Of a stretch of 64,000 nucleotides of DNA, positions 30,426 through 42,972 are shown piece after piece. Made by a program: the position numbers and the translations under genes. The stretch is from Entoloma clypeatum (taxonomy: Eukaryota > Basidiomycota > Agaricomycetes > Agaricales > Entolomataceae), in contig OY751494.1 of the NCBI GenBank assembly GCA_963565915.1, positions 3,162,001 through 3,226,000 of the forward strand, read 5' to 3'. The notes under the pieces are model-generated. The model had not been told where the DNA came from. It searched no databases and saw only the letters and a list, made by a program, of their open reading frames with translations. Within the stretch, counting starts at the first letter, position 1; each line of letters opens with the position of its first letter.

Positions 30426-33271
30426 CTAACGCCAGTGAGCAGCGCTTCCACTGCCGTTCCCTCGACGAGGACTCGATCCCCCTGCCCTGCTCCTTGAACG
30501 ACCGAAAAAGAAAGAATTTGCGTAATGCTCTGCCATGTTTAAGGTATTGCGGAAGCTTCTTTTCACACTCCGTCCACGTTCATCGGCGACAGGGGCTTCT
30601 CGTGGAGTATCTCTGGAACTGACGCTGGAGGAAGTGGGCGTGTCGTCCGTTTCTCTATAAGGCCAAGTAGCAGGTGGTGCACGTGGTTGTACACGATTAT
30701 TGTCCGGGACGGAAAGGGAAGCCGGCAGAGTGGCAGCTTGAACACGGCTGCTGTAACAGGACGTCGACGTCGGCATCGATGTTGCCGGATAGCTTGTGGT
30801 TGCCGCCGGGGAGAACTCCCCGTAATCTGCTTCAACAAGGGGTTGTCTCGGACGAGAATTGTTTCCTAAACCAGACCGCAACACATTCTGAGCTGTTGAA
30901 GATGAATGCACGCCATTGGCTCCTCGCCCATGTCCGATCTCCGCAAAATTGAGATCAGGCGTCAAAGCACCATTGTTGCGAGAAGACACACCCATTGGCG
31001 TCCCATCTTCGTAAGTACGGAAGAACCCTGCACCATTGGAATGATTTGTTCCAGCACTGCGATTCGACGCAACATCACTAAGAGGGGGAGAATTCGAAGA
31101 TTCAATGATGGGCAGCGTGTCTGCAATCGAGTTACTCTGTCCTATTGGCCTTCGTGAGCCTGGTGTAGATGCGAGAATCTGTGCATTCAGGCGATTGGTG
31201 GCCCCTTCAATGTTGGCTGACGGGGATGACTGTGAATCGGTAACACGCCCTGATGGTGGTATTGTCGCGGTACGAATCGGTCGGTCCCGGCGGAAAATGA
31301 ATTCATGGGATGGAGGTGGATTGATGGGTTGTTGATAGTCTCGCACGACCGCAGCATCAGGTTCCAACGGCACGGGCGCATCAGCCTCGTCCTCATCTCC
31401 TTCAACCTCATATGGTGTATCTTCAACGTTATAGGGATCGTCATCGTCTTCATCATCTTCATACTCTGTATCATCCGTGCCGTTCATTTCGGTAATGTGG
31501 TCGAACAACGCAGTCAAAAATCCCCGAAGCTGTGCCACTCCTTTTCCAGAGTACACGCAAAAAGCCAGCTGTTGTGTGGAATTGAAGCCCTGTATGTAAT
31601 GTTCAGGCTAGTTTGTTGAGACAGAAAGATGAAATTTAAGGCATACCTTGGGAGGATCACGACAGAATTTCTGCAACTCTGGCTGACGGAATGCAGGAAT
31701 TCCAGTGAGACTGAGGTGGGTCAATTTGTGTAGTTTTTGGAGGAGGAAGTGTATCGCCATGACTGAAATCTGGTCGCAGTACGAGAGGTGAATTCGCTCC
31801 AGAGTGGTATGTCGGTCACCAAGGGCATAGATCGCCTCGTCAGTAAGGTTGCTTACTCGGACGAGACCTATGCGTCGAAGTTTCGGTAAGGCTGACAGCT
31901 CAAAAACGGACAGGTCAGTGAGAAGCACGCAGTCTTCAAGTGGTTAGTTCTTTACTATGCTGCTCTGGTCAAGACGAACTTACTCGCAAAATCGACATAT
32001 CTCAATCGGGTGCAAGACCGTGCAAGCGTGCGAACAGAACTGTCCGTTATCTTGACTACGTGCCCAAGATGGAGATAATGCAGGTGCCTTCCAAGCCTAC
32101 AAATATGCTCGACAGATCGATCTGTCAGAATGCCACATTTCGAGAGCACGAGGTTGCGTATCTTTGGAGCATGAGAGATGAGCCCCTCGATAGCGTCATC
32201 CGTGATGAGAGAACATGCGGTCAAATCGAGCATCCGTAGATGTTCCACTGTACGACTGAAGACGAGAGGAGGAAGCTCAGTAGGGCGGTCTGACGGGTGA
32301 GATGGGAAAGGGCGAGGGACTTCAATCTGTGGCCATCTATCGGAATTTGGAGGGGCCGGGAAAGCAGCGTCCGTGAGCTGGGAGCAATGGGAGAGTCGCA
32401 ATTCACGCATATAATTTGAGTGCATCCATATATCACGGATGGAGACATCGGTAACCAGCCCACAGAGATTAAGGTCAAGTTCCAGAAGAAGAGGGCATGA
32501 TAAGGCCAACGCCGAGATGGAAGCGTCTGTGAGGGTGGTCAACCCACTGAGTTTGACTCTTCGAAGCAAAGGACAATGCTGCGCGAAGGCTAGAATTCCC
32601 GCGTCAGACACGTTGCTGCATCCCGTCAGATTGATGCCTTGCAAACCCTTGGCCGTCTGCGCAAGGGTTATGAGGGGTTGATCAGTCACCAGGACTACGC
32701 CGCTCAAATCAATTGCGACGAGATCAGGAAAACTGGGGAGGACACGACACAATGCCTTGTCTGTGACCTGTTCACAATTGACAAGGGTGAGCCGCTCAAG
32801 GCGATCACAGGATGTAAAGGACGATAGTATATTATCTCTGATGTTGCCACTGAGAGAGAGGAGATTGAGACGCCGAATGAACCTGGAGTAAGTGAATGTC
32901 TGGTTTGGCAGGAGCAGGCACCGGGCCATCTTTTGTAGCGTCTCGTATCTAGGGAACGCGGGCCTGTGCCACAGTAACTCGACGGAACATTCGCACCATG
33001 TCCGAGAGACACGAAGCGCATTGAAGAGATCGCGGGTGGAGTGAAGATGTTTGAGAATATGAATGAGGACTTCGGCAGGGAGGCTGGATATGGGAGAGCC
33101 CCTGGCAGAAGAGATTGGCTTTGAACGCATCTTGGATGCCCAGGCGGCGGGTGCGACAGTAAGGGGGACGCGATGTGGGCTGGCATAGAAGATGGCGGTT
33201 TGGGCGTCATCGTCGTTGTCGTCGTCGGAGAGAGAGGTTGTGGAGGACATTGGGTGTCGGTAGATGGCCAT
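30426..33271 (-). CDS. grr1: GRR1-like F-box/LRR protein of the SCF ubiquitin ligase
   Basis: N-terminal acidic stretch (LSDDDNDDD), then an F-box (ISSLPAEVLIHILKHLHS, LLWHRP) and about a dozen cysteine-containing leucine-rich repeats, each like LTLVNCEQVTDKALC. A Ser/Asp-rich tail of over 300 residues ends GSGSAAHWR. GRR1 links SCF to phosphorylated targets such as G1 cyclins and glucose-signalling factors. The F-box binds Skp1 and the LRR arc binds substrate. Two short introns separate the exon ending at the LRR (about 31960), the next at FCRDPPK (about 31650) and the long last exon. The start could also be the downstream MSSTTSL (33250). Confidence 0.9.
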
Positions 33272-33330
33272 GGCGGGGTTGGAGAGATAGATTCCGGCTG
33301 TGGCCTCCGTCCGCACGTGACTCCCTATCA

Positions 33331-33805
33331 ATGACCTTTGACGACCTCCTCACCAGTTCTGACCTTCCACCACCCGGTCCAGAGTTCTATGCCGCTCGCA
33401 GGAGGCTCTGGTTGACTCCACGGCCGGCTGATCAACGGGCTACGCGCCCCCCCTCGACCGTTCGTCGAAAGCTTGAGACATTGTTGAGCACACCAAACGC
33501 GGCGTCGGACGATCATGTATGGAAAAGTGGCATTGGAGCAGCCTGGAACAAGATGGTTACCGGTGCAACACTCAAGCAGAGCCTACCCATGGCGCTCGCA
33601 GTGGGTTTATCCACATCTGTTCGGCTTGCAAGCCCCTTACATGTCTATGAAGGTGAAGATCGTACACGCCGCGTGGATACGCGACGAAACCTGGCCACTG
33701 GGAGCAGTAGCGCCTGACTCTTCGGATGATGATACCCCCTCCAACTCGCCAACCGTGACCTCATCACCATCACAGCGGTCACTTCTGGTCCTTGGTCAAA
33801 AGTGA
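33331..33805 (+). CDS. Small conserved-looking protein of unknown function
   Basis: Two exons joined in phase 0 (intron from about 33601 to 33651, GTGGGT...GAAG) give about 140 residues. The start is MTFDDLLTSSDLPPPGPEFY; the middle has RRKLETLLSTPNAASDDHVW, GIGAAWNKMVTGATLKQSLP and VKIVHAAWIRDETWPLGAVAP; the end is SPSQRSLLVLGQK. It has no membrane segment or known motif. Good splice signals and the continuation of a W-rich pattern across the intron argue that it is real. It is divergent from grr1 with only 59 bp between start codons. Confidence 0.6.
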
Positions 33806-34001
33806 TTATCGACTTCAGGTAATACCCTGATAATCTCATGATTTTTATGATTATCTATGCCTGTATATCGGTAAACATTCGAACAGTCCACGAAATACGC
33901 GACGATTGCATCAATGAACGCATCCCAAGAAGCGTTTTCAAATAGGACAGAAAGTCCTGCGCGCCGAAAAATATATTGGCAAGTTCCTGACACAGAATGG
34001 T

Positions 34002-34444
34002 TCACGTCCGCGATGGTGGAGAGACCTGAGCGGGCAGGTCTGTGAAAGGGAAAGGATGGAAGCTCTGCAGCGCACCAGAATAACACCATCACCCCTCACG
34101 AATAGCATTTCCATTTTTCGTTTCGCTACCTAGGGAAGGAATAATGGATAGCCCGCATAATCTAGATTAGATATCAAAGACGTACTTTGACTATGCCCTG
34201 ACCTTCGGGTGCACTTTCGACCTCAACAACCATGATAGTCTCTTCGACGTCGCTGAGGATGAGGTTCATATGGCCATCGTAGGCCTAGGAGCACATTGAT
34301 AATGAGATCCGTCAGCGATTGTGTTGCACGTACATGCAGGATTCCTGTTAGTTCCCTATCGCCCCTGAGCTTCACGAAGACACGCTCGCTGAGGGAGAGC
34401 CTGATGAGGTCGAAAGGCTCCTGGATGCCAGAAGATGAGTCCAT
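34002..34444 (-). CDS. lsm3: U6 snRNA-associated Sm-like protein LSm3
   Basis: Four exons encode about 95 residues: [37 protein letters not shown], then [20 protein letters not shown], then [16 protein letters not shown] and VSPPSRT. These are the Sm1 motif ([20 protein letters not shown]) and Sm2 motif ([11 protein letters not shown]) of LSm3. LSm3 is part of the Lsm2-8 ring on U6 snRNA in the nucleus and of Lsm1-7 in mRNA decay. All introns are about 50 nt with good GT/AG ends. The start codon at 34444 is 42 bp from the U1-C start codon on the other strand, so the two genes must share a promoter. Confidence 0.93.
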
Positions 34445-34486
34445 GTCACATGCGGTTTCGAACTCCGACAACCTCTTGCCACCACC

Positions 34487-35313
34487 ATGCCGGTATGTCG
34501 TTGAAGCATTTTCTGTTCGTCTCTTACCTTTGATGTTAAGAAACACTACTGCGACTACTGCGATGTATTCCTGACTCACGATTCTACTTCTGGTGCGCAG
34601 CTTACACCTTCTATCCTTTTGATACTGGAGCATTTCTTTTCAGTACGCAAAGCACACAATAGCGGTAGGAATCATCTTGCCAATGTTCGAGATTATTATG
34701 CTTGTTCGTGTCTATCTTTTCTGGTGTCTCCGCCTTCTAACAGCCCCTGGTGTAGCCCTCGGTCACGACAAAGCACAAAGCATCATCGACCAAATCACTT
34801 CCGCCTATGAATCCGGCGGAGGGCCACCTCCTGGTGGTTTTGGTTTCGGCCCCCAACACCTCGTTAATCCCCCACCTGGCTTCGGTGGAGGCCCGCCACC
34901 CATGGGATTCGGAGGACCCCCAATGCCACCCCCAGGGTTTGGTGGTCGTGAGTCACCATCCTTTTCGATTCCAACCGACGTTCTGACATCCCATAGCTCG
35001 TCCACCGTTTCCACCAGGTCCCGGCTTTCCGCCCATGATGCCCCCCGGCGGACCTCCTCCCTTTCCTCCTGGGATGCCTCTGCCACCTGGAATGGCCCCA
35101 GGTGCACCTCCTTTCCCTCCCGCCGGTGCCGGAGTTCCCCCTTTCCCACCGAACGGTGGACCTCCGCCTGTCAGCTTTCTACTTGGTGCACCAGGTGGGA
35201 ACTTTTCTGGTCCCCCTCCTGCTCAAGCAACGCCGACAACCAATGGCCCACCTCCGCCCAGCAGTGGACCGAGCATACATCCAGACAGATTAAGAATGAT
35301 GGGTGGGAGTTGA
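34487..35313 (+). CDS. yhc1: U1 small nuclear ribonucleoprotein C (U1-C)
   Basis: The first coding exon is only ATGCCG (34487-34492). After a 48-nt intron the U1-type zinc finger begins: [17 protein letters not shown], then [19 protein letters not shown] in exon 3, giving the C-x2-C...H-x5-H matrin-type finger that contacts the 5' splice-site/U1 RNA duplex. Exon 4 continues [20 protein letters not shown], and a long Gly/Pro/Met-rich tail ([28 protein letters not shown]) spans two exons to [10 protein letters not shown]1-C stabilises recognition of 5' splice sites by U1 snRNP. It pairs head-to-head with lsm3, another snRNP protein gene. Confidence 0.93.
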
Positions 35314-35444
35314 ACTGTAACTACATAGTTGTCGTAAAAGTATTGCATGATAAGTACTCGGGGTCCATTTTCACCACCGGGATAGCCATATTAGGAAAGT
35401 GATCAAACTTTTTTACTCATCCGGAACTTTGTCCCACCTCCACC

Positions 35445-36025
35445 ATGTCGACCCAGCCTCTTCTTCAACGGACAGCGAACAAGCGCATCGCCCTACCTGT
35501 CCGGGTCGAGCCAAAAGTCTCCTTTGCCAACGAGCGAACGTTCTTATCATGGCTCCATTTTACAGTCGTGCTGGGCGGTCTTGCGGTTGGACTGTTGAAC
35601 TTCGGCGATAAAGTGCATTATTCCCTTCGTGCCATTCCTTTGTCTTAAAGTCGGGGTGCAGGTCGGAAAAATCAGTGCAGCTATGTTTTCTGTCGTAGGT
35701 GAGTATGTGTCCTGACCAGTGTCTCATTAGTCTAATTCGAGCAAGCGATGGCCATTATGATCTACGCCCTCTACACGTACCACTGGCGAGCAGCATCCAT
35801 TCGTCGTGGTGGTCGAGGTCCATATGATGATAGACTTGGACCTGTAAGTCCCTTGCCAGTCAGTCCGTCAGAGCTGAATTTGCTAGCTAACATGGTCACA
35901 AGACAATTCTATGCCTTGCTCTTCTAGGTATATGATCAAATCTCCTTTGAGTGTCCTGCTCATCTCGTGTCTCTTTCCCAGTGGCTGTTATCCTTAATTT
36001 CATCCTGCGGTTTACCCTGCCGTAA
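35445..36025 (+). CDS. vtc1: Vacuolar transporter chaperone 1 (VTC1)
   Basis: A small membrane protein of the VTC polyphosphate polymerase complex. Exons give [40 protein letters not shown] (the family signature), [62 protein letters not shown] and [14 protein letters not shown]. Three hydrophobic helices are visible, as in Vtc1, and there is no SPX domain, also as expected. Introns are about 50 nt. The complex makes polyphosphate and moves it into the vacuole or acidocalcisomes. Confidence 0.92.
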
Positions 36026-36180
36026 TCTCAATTTTTCTCAGCGTCGTTGTCGTTTGTGATGGATCTTTTACTTTCTCGCTTTTTCGTAACATTGTCAGGA
36101 GGCCACAAAAAATGTAATACATTTCGTAAAATAGACATGAAATTATTGCTGGTTCATCTCCCTATATTGTGCATATTGCA

Positions 36181-38016
36181 TCAACTTCGCTTCTGCCGTT
36201 TCGTTCCCGTTCTCGTGGCCGCTGTTCCGGATGTGTCGACAGAAGAGATGGACACTGAACGTCGGGCCTAGGAATTGGAATGAGTCGATTGGCTGAATAG
36301 TCCAATACTCGACTCACATGCTTCCTGCCTCTTGTACTTCTGGTGCTGAGAACACTCTGAGCTCGTCCATCCTCGCCGACTGCTTCCTCATCTATATCCA
36401 TATTGTCGCCCTCAGCCTCAGGTCCTTGGCTTTCCCTGATTCCGAGTCGATCTTTCAAGACGCGGATGTCATAGTCGACCTTGTCCACCACACGCTTGGT
36501 TTCGATCAAAGCTGTTGTGGCTTCGAGTAAGGACTCGAGGTGGAGAACATTGTCGCGGGTAGGCATGACCAAACGACTATGCGAAATGCCAAGTTCTGCC
36601 AGTGCGGCCGTGATTTTAGGTGCAACCGCAGGCTTGGGGACTGGAAGCTTATAAGATCGAAGATGTGCTGGAACATGTGCTGCTTTTGTCACAGGAACCG
36701 TGGCTGGCAAGTCTGTCCGGATGATGCAGTTCGCCGCATCTATGCGTGTATGTAAGCTTCGGGTTTTCAAGAAGAAAAGTGGAATGCGAACCGAAAGCCG
36801 CATTTTTAGCAGTCTGGGGTCGCTTTATGATCGGCGTCGTAAGAAGCGCCACGGGAGTTGCAGGAGAGTCAAGGTCCATGACCATGCCTTTCTTCGGTTT
36901 CTTCTTCGTGTTATCAACCGCAAGGGTAAACAACCCTTCGTCTTCGACAACGTCTGGCAATCCGGAATCAATTCCAGCGAGGGTCCTTAATAGCTCGTCT
37001 CGCTCTTTCTTAAACCGCCGTTCATTTTGTTCAAGACGCTTGATCTCGATGAAAAGGGCCTCTTCTTCCACCATCTGTTCCGGTGTACGGTTCTCCAGGC
37101 TGGCAATGTATTTCTTGCGTGTCAACTCCCGTTCTAATTGAAATATTTCAGTTCGTGCTTCCCGACAGTGGGGATATTAACATTGCCTTTGTCAAACAGA
37201 AAACTAGAGATTAGCTGGCTTTTGCTAGCTTCATCACCAGCCCACGGGCGATTTCGCACAAGTTTTCGACAGACACTGTAATACCTATCTTTCAAATCCT
37301 AATCATGGATGATATATGAAAAAGGGGTATTTGATACATAAATTTTTACCTCAAGCAGACGAGGTGGGCCACCTGGATAGTCGTAGCGATCGTGGACTAT
37401 GTACCACCGAGCATCGTAGTCTTTGACCATGGCGAATAGATAGTCGGTTTCTTCCTTTGTCCAGTCTTTGTCTATTATAGGTTGTGAGGCACACAATCAA
37501 AGACGAACTCTTGAAAGTACCTTCCAAGAACCGGGTGTACTCGTCCTGAGCGTAGGAGTAATTTAGGGTCTGTACATTATACTTGACGAACGGATACTCT
37601 GTACCAATTGGGAGAGTCAGTGAATTCGTGAAACATAAAAGTGGATATGGTACCCTCGTCAGCGCCTGTCGTTGATTTGAGCCAATGTCGAAGCTCGAGC
37701 GAATCCTGACGTGCACTGTTCTTGAAAGGTCTACATTCCCTGTATCTGTTCGTATGATCCTCTCCAGATACTGAAGGGGAAGCCAAGCACACCATTTCAC
37801 TCTGGAACCCAGATTCGGTTTCTGTTTGAATTGAGGTTTGACAAGTTGGGCGACCAGGGAAGGTGCGGATGGACCGATGAGTGAGTATAGTTCTCTCGAG
37901 ATGCCTTCTGGTTTCCGCGTCAAAGGTCCTGGAGGCTTCTTAAGTTGTGGAGGCCCTGGTGTTTGCGTTTCACCGACGGGCAAAACGCTGCGAATATCGG
38001 CAGCTGAAGCAGTCAT
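36181..38016 (-). CDS. swc4: SWR1/NuA4 complex subunit SWC4 (DMAP1)
   Basis: Starts MTASAADIRSVLPVGE. The N-terminal block RKPEGISRELYSLIG and the SANT-like KDWTKEETDYLFAMVKDYD with WYIVHDRYDYPG are diagnostic of SWC4/DMAP1, and RYYSVCRKLVRNRPW and a coiled-coil (RTPEQMVEEEALFIEI, RLEQNERRFKKERDELL) follow. The C-terminal half has AELGISHSRLVMPTRDNV, the DMAP1-binding end, and finishes with a Ser/Arg tail after a last intron. SWC4 sits in both the H2A.Z-depositing SWR1 complex and the NuA4 histone acetyltransferase. The gene ends 155 bp from vtc1 (convergent) and is divergent from the GlnRS gene (297 bp). Confidence 0.9.
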
Positions 38017-38313
38017 GGTGGTCTTGCTTTGAGGTCACGTGGCAGACGCTACTTACTTACTCTTGAAGAAACTCATTCTCGTGAGGTTTGCTAACTAATA
38101 GCTAGTAGTTAACTAGGTAGTAACTAGTTACCTGCTGGCGCGACTCACTCGGCACAAGCTGAATAGTCTCAAGCTGAACATGAACAACCTATAGTATACT
38201 TGGATGGGCTGAATTTGTGACCGTGTTGTGTATGCATATTTGGTTTCATCTTGCCATGACTCCGACTTTATCTATGGATTCTTTGGTCACTTACCACCGG
38301 CCTACTTTCCTCG

Positions 38314-41058
38314 ATGTCCAAGACGGCAAAACCAACTGATTCTTTAACTCAGCTTTTCAAATCAATCGGTCTTTCTCAGGTGAAAGCACAAGAAACGGCC
38401 AAGTCAAGGAGTGCTACAACCTTGAAGGATATTATCGAGCAGCATCCCAGCATATCGAAAGGTACACTGGACGAGAAACAGGCTGGCCTTATTGTGACCC
38501 TTGCTGTTTCCATAAACAAAACTCCTGTTGGGTTCGATGAGAGCGATCACATCGTCACAAGAATTGTTGGAGGGCATCTTAAATCGGTAGAACAGGTTAC
38601 GGGTGAGCTTCCCTCTATCGTAAAACAGACACCGTGTGGTAAATTTGTCCTAAAAGCTGCTGTCAACTATATGGAAACTCACAGTTTGCCTATCGATGAG
38701 AACGAATTCAGTAAACATTGCGGAATCGGTGCGTAAATTCTCATCCTAACGACATCGATTAACCGACCTTTTTAGGTTTTAGTATAACACCTGAGGAGCT
38801 CGAGTCTCTGATAAATGATTACATCTCAACAAACGCTGTGACTGAGTGGACAAATCTGGGAGCGACAATCAGTGGCCTGAAGAATTCACCTGGGCTCCGA
38901 TGGGCAAATCCCCTGGAGGTGAAGAACGGAGTAGAACGAGTATTCACAGACACCTTTGGTCGCAAGGAGTTGGCGAAACCAAAAGGAAAGGTTGGTACCA
39001 TTGGCCTTCATTCCAAACGTGCTTATCATTCACGCGCATCTAGGAGGCCACGAAACCAATACCGTCGAAGTCTGCACCCGCTCGATCATCTGTGCAGGAC
39101 GCCGACTCGGTTCGAAAAACGGTTTTCGAAGAAGGCTTCCTTGGACAGCTTCACAAGCCAGGCGGGAACCCTCAAATTCACCAACGCTTACAGGATGCAC
39201 ACCTTGTAGCCACTGGGGGCCACGTCTGGACTCGTTTTCCGCCAGAGCCGAATGGATACCTCCATATTGGCCATTCCAAGGCCATTTTTGTCAATTTTGG
39301 CTACGCCGCTCACCATGGCGGAAAGTGTTATCTGCGATACGACGACACAAATCCAGAGAAAGAGGAAGCCCGATACTTTGAAAGCATTCTGGACATGATA
39401 CGGTGGCTTGGATATGAACCTTGGAAAATCACTTATTCCAGCGACTACTTTGATCAACTCTACGATCTTGCTGTTGAACTCATCAGACGTGACAAGGCAT
39501 ACGTCTGTCATTGCACCCGTGAGTCATTATAAAATGCTAATCTGATTTTTCTTTTGCTAATTTTGGGCTATAGAGGAGGAGATCAAGGCTGACAGAGGCG
39601 AGAAAAGAGGGCAACCCAGAGCTTGCATCCATCGCGCGCGCCCTATATCCGAATCTCTTGTCGAGTTTGAGGCCATGAAAAATGGGAAGTATCGCCCAAA
39701 GGAAGCTAATCTTCGGATGAAACAGGATCTAGAAGATGGAAATCCTCAAATGTGGGATCTGACAGCCTATCGTGTGCTTGAAACACCCCATCACCGGACT
39801 CATGATAAGTGGAAAATCTACCCCACGTATGATTTTACCCACTGCCTAGTCGATAGTTTTGAAAACATATCGTGAGTAGTTGCAAGTGCCCGAGTTCACG
39901 GTACTAATCTCACTTAGTCATTCTCTTTGTACCACGGAATTTGTTGCCTCACGCCAATCTTACGATTGGCTTTGTGATGCGGTAGAGGTTTACAAACCGA
40001 GGCAATCGGAGTACGGCAGGCTGAACTTAGAGGGCACTATCATGTCAAAGCGGAAAATTCACGCACTCGTGGAGGGAGGTTATGTCACTGGCTGGGATGA
40101 CCCTCGCCTCTATACTCTCATCGCCCTCCGCCGCCGCGGCGTCCCTCCCGGCGCCATCATCTCGTTCGTTAGCACTCTCGGTGTCTCGACAGCAGCCTCG
40201 AACATCGAAATATCTCGGTTCGAACAGTCGGTGCGCCAGTACCTCGAAGGAACCGCTCCGCGGCTGCTCATGGTCGTGCGGCCTCTCAAAGTTATCATTG
40301 AGAACTTAGCAGAGGATTATCTCTTGATGGTCGAGAAACCACTGCATCCAAAGGTTCCGGAGCTTGGAACGTCAACCGTTCCGTTCACCCGCACAATATA
40401 TATTGAAGCTGATGATTTTCGGCGCGAAGACTCAAAAGACTATTTCCGCCTTGCACCCGGGAAGACTGTTGGCCTTTTCGGAGCACCATATCCCGTCAGT
40501 TACGTCTCCCACAAGACGGATCCCGCGACCGGTGGAGTTGTGGAAGTAGTTTGTCAATTAGAGAACAAAGGCACGCCGAAGAAGCCCAAAGCGTTTATTC
40601 AGTGGGTGGCTGAACATGCCCCTTCCGGTAGTCCAGTGCGAGTGGACGAGTTGCGAATATTCCATCGGCTGTTCAAGAGCGATCGCCCAACTGGCGACGC
40701 CGCTGACTTGGAGCCGAGGAGTTTGGAAATTGTTAAAGGCGCCATTATCGAGACCGGATTCTGGTCATTGGCGAAACGATCCATCAATATTGCCAGAAGG
40801 GAAGCCAAGGAAAGAACAGAGACGGCCGCAAAAGAGAATGAAATAGAAAGCATTGATTTGCCACATGCAACGGTGGAGCAACTTGTCGGAAAGGAAAGTG
40901 TACGATTCCAAGGCCTGCGTGTGGCATATTTTGCACTTGACAAGGACGCTCGAGTGGGCTGTTTGGACGAGCTCAAGGCTACACGGAAGCAAGGCGACTA
41001 TTTAATCCTTAACCGTATTGTCAGTCTGAAGGAAGACTCGGGGAAGGCAGTAGGTTGA
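38314..41058 (+). CDS. gln4: Glutaminyl-tRNA synthetase
   Basis: The N-terminal part ([32 protein letters not shown]) is the eukaryote-specific appended domain of GlnRS that helps tRNA binding. The class I catalytic core has [16 protein letters not shown] (HIGH motif), [11 protein letters not shown], and GTIMSKRKI (KMSKS-like). The beta-barrel anticodon-binding domain follows ([35 protein letters not shown]) and ends [16 protein letters not shown]. Four or more short introns are present, the first near 38736. It charges tRNA-Gln, one gene for which lies 14 kb away at 24648. Confidence 0.94.
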
Positions 41059-41236
41059 AGTTTGTACATAGTTTGCAGCGCTCGGAATCTCTCTAAAGAC
41101 TTGAACGTACTTTGAAATGGATAGAATTCCTTTTTTTAAGAAAAAGGTAGAAGAGTGGTATACTTGAAGATCATGAAGGACTAAAAACGATTGCTAAAGT
41201 TAAAAGACATAACATCCCGAATGTGCGTCAAACCCT

Positions 41237-42972
41237 TCAGTACTCGGCCTCATCGACATCAGCAGAGTCGATGCCAACCTCTTCATAATCTTTCTCGAGG
41301 GCAGCAAGATCCTCACGGGCCTCAGAGAATTCACCCTCCTCCATACCCTCACCGACGTACCAATGCACGAAGGCACGCTTTGAGTAAAGTAGATCAAACT
41401 TGTGGTCAAGGCGACTCCATGCAGCTGAGATGGCAGTGGTGTTAGATAACATGCACATGCTGCGGGAAACCTTGGCGAGGTCACCACCCGGAACGTGCGC
41501 AGGAGGTTCATTGCAGATCCCGAGCTTGAAACCGGTAGGACACCAGTCGACGAACTGGATGGTGCGCTTTGTCTTGATAACGGCAACGGCAGCATTGACG
41601 TCTTTGGGCACGACGTCACCGCGGTAAAGAAGCGCACACGCCACTGTGCGAGGGTAAGATTATGAATATGGGAGCGTGTTGTCATCAAGACTCACTGTAT
41701 TTGCCTTCTCGAGGGTCGCATTTAACCATCTGGTTACCAGGTTCAAAGCAAGAGAAGGTCATATCGGCAACGGAGTTCTGTTCGTGATGAGCCTTCTCAG
41801 CAGAGATGATAGGAGCAAATGTAGCAAGGGGGAAGTGGATACGAGGGAAACTATAAGCCCGCGATGAGAATTGTGCTCGGCTTCCAACGAACAGTGACTT
41901 ACGGAACCAAGTTGGTCTGAAACTCGTTCAGGTCGACGTTGAGAGAACCATCGAATCGTAAAGAAGCCGTGATGGAGGATACAACTTGAGCGATGAGTCT
42001 GTTCAAGTTAGTGAGGCTGGGTGATGTGATATTGAGGTTCTTTTTGCAGATGTCGTAGATGGCTTCATTATCAACCTAAATTCGACGGCTGAGCCGGAAA
42101 AATTTACAAGGTGCGAAGGCGTACCATGAAAGAGCAGTCGGAATGCTCAAGAGTCGTATGGGTGGTCAAAACCGAATTGTAAGGCTCGACAACTGAGTTG
42201 GCAAGAGTGGGTGCGGGGTACACGCTGAATTCCAGCTTGGATTTCTTTCCATAATCAGTCGACAAGCGCTCGAGAATGAGGGCACCGAGACCGGAACCGG
42301 TTCCTCCTCCAAAGGAATGGAAGACGAAGAAACCTTGAAGGCCAGAACAGTTGTCTGCTAGGCGACGAACTTTGTCCATCACAATATCGATCTTCTCCTT
42401 CCCGATGGTGTAGTGGCCACGGGCATCTATAAAGAGGGATGAGATAGGATCGATGGGAAGTGATGGAAGGGTCTGATAACTTACAATTGCTGGCAGCATC
42501 CTCCTTGCCGGTGACAAGAGTTTCAGGGTGGAAGAGACTCCTGTAAGGACCACTCCTGACTTCGTCAATCACGTTGGGCTCAAGATCAATGTACAACGAG
42601 CGGGGCACGTGTTTGCCAGACGAAGTTTCAGAGAAGAATGTGCTGAAGCCATCGTCACCCGCAGAAGGCGAACCCTCCATGAGACGTCCGTCAGGCTGCA
42701 TGGATGATTAGCAATAGACAGTAAACAAGGATTGATACTCACGCTGAGACCGTGCTCGACGGTGTACAGCTCCCCTGTGTTAATCGGATTAATATCACGC
42801 CACTTGGTCAGAGAGGAGATTGCCAGCAAAAACAAGAAAAGACGCGTTATTAGGGGCGGAAGTCGCGATAACGCTGATGGGTAATGCGAGGAGACCGAAA
42901 AGAGGACTCACAGCAGGCATTGCCAATCTGGACACCAGCCTGACCAACGTGGACGGAGATGACTTCACGCAT
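41237..42972 (-). CDS. Alpha-tubulin, gene 1
   Basis: Starts [20 protein letters not shown], the conserved alpha-tubulin N-terminus including the MREC-like autoregulation box. Later exons give [11 protein letters not shown], the H1-S2 loop, [20 protein letters not shown], the GTP-binding [27 protein letters not shown], and the tail [20 protein letters not shown], ending with a C-terminal Tyr (DVDEAEY). It polymerises with beta-tubulin into microtubules. The gene has many introns and no lesion. It is divergent from CPSF2 (378 bp between start codons). A second alpha-tubulin gene lies 3.7 kb away in the opposite orientation. Confidence 0.95.

Noticed and set aside
33796..34092. A 98-codon minus-strand ORF between the small gene and lsm3
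   Set aside because: It overlaps the last intron and terminal exon of lsm3 in another frame and shows no family pattern.
34805..35149. Gly/Pro-rich minus-strand ORF over the U1-C tail
   Set aside because: It is the complement of the Pro/Gly-rich coding repeat of U1-C, which is open on both strands for compositional reasons.
39188..39511. Antisense ORFs inside the GlnRS gene
   Set aside because: They shadow conserved GlnRS codons and have no independent motif or splice signals.
24648..41058. tRNA-Gln and GlnRS as a regulated pair
   Set aside because: They are 14 kb apart with many unrelated genes between; coincidence is the simpler view.
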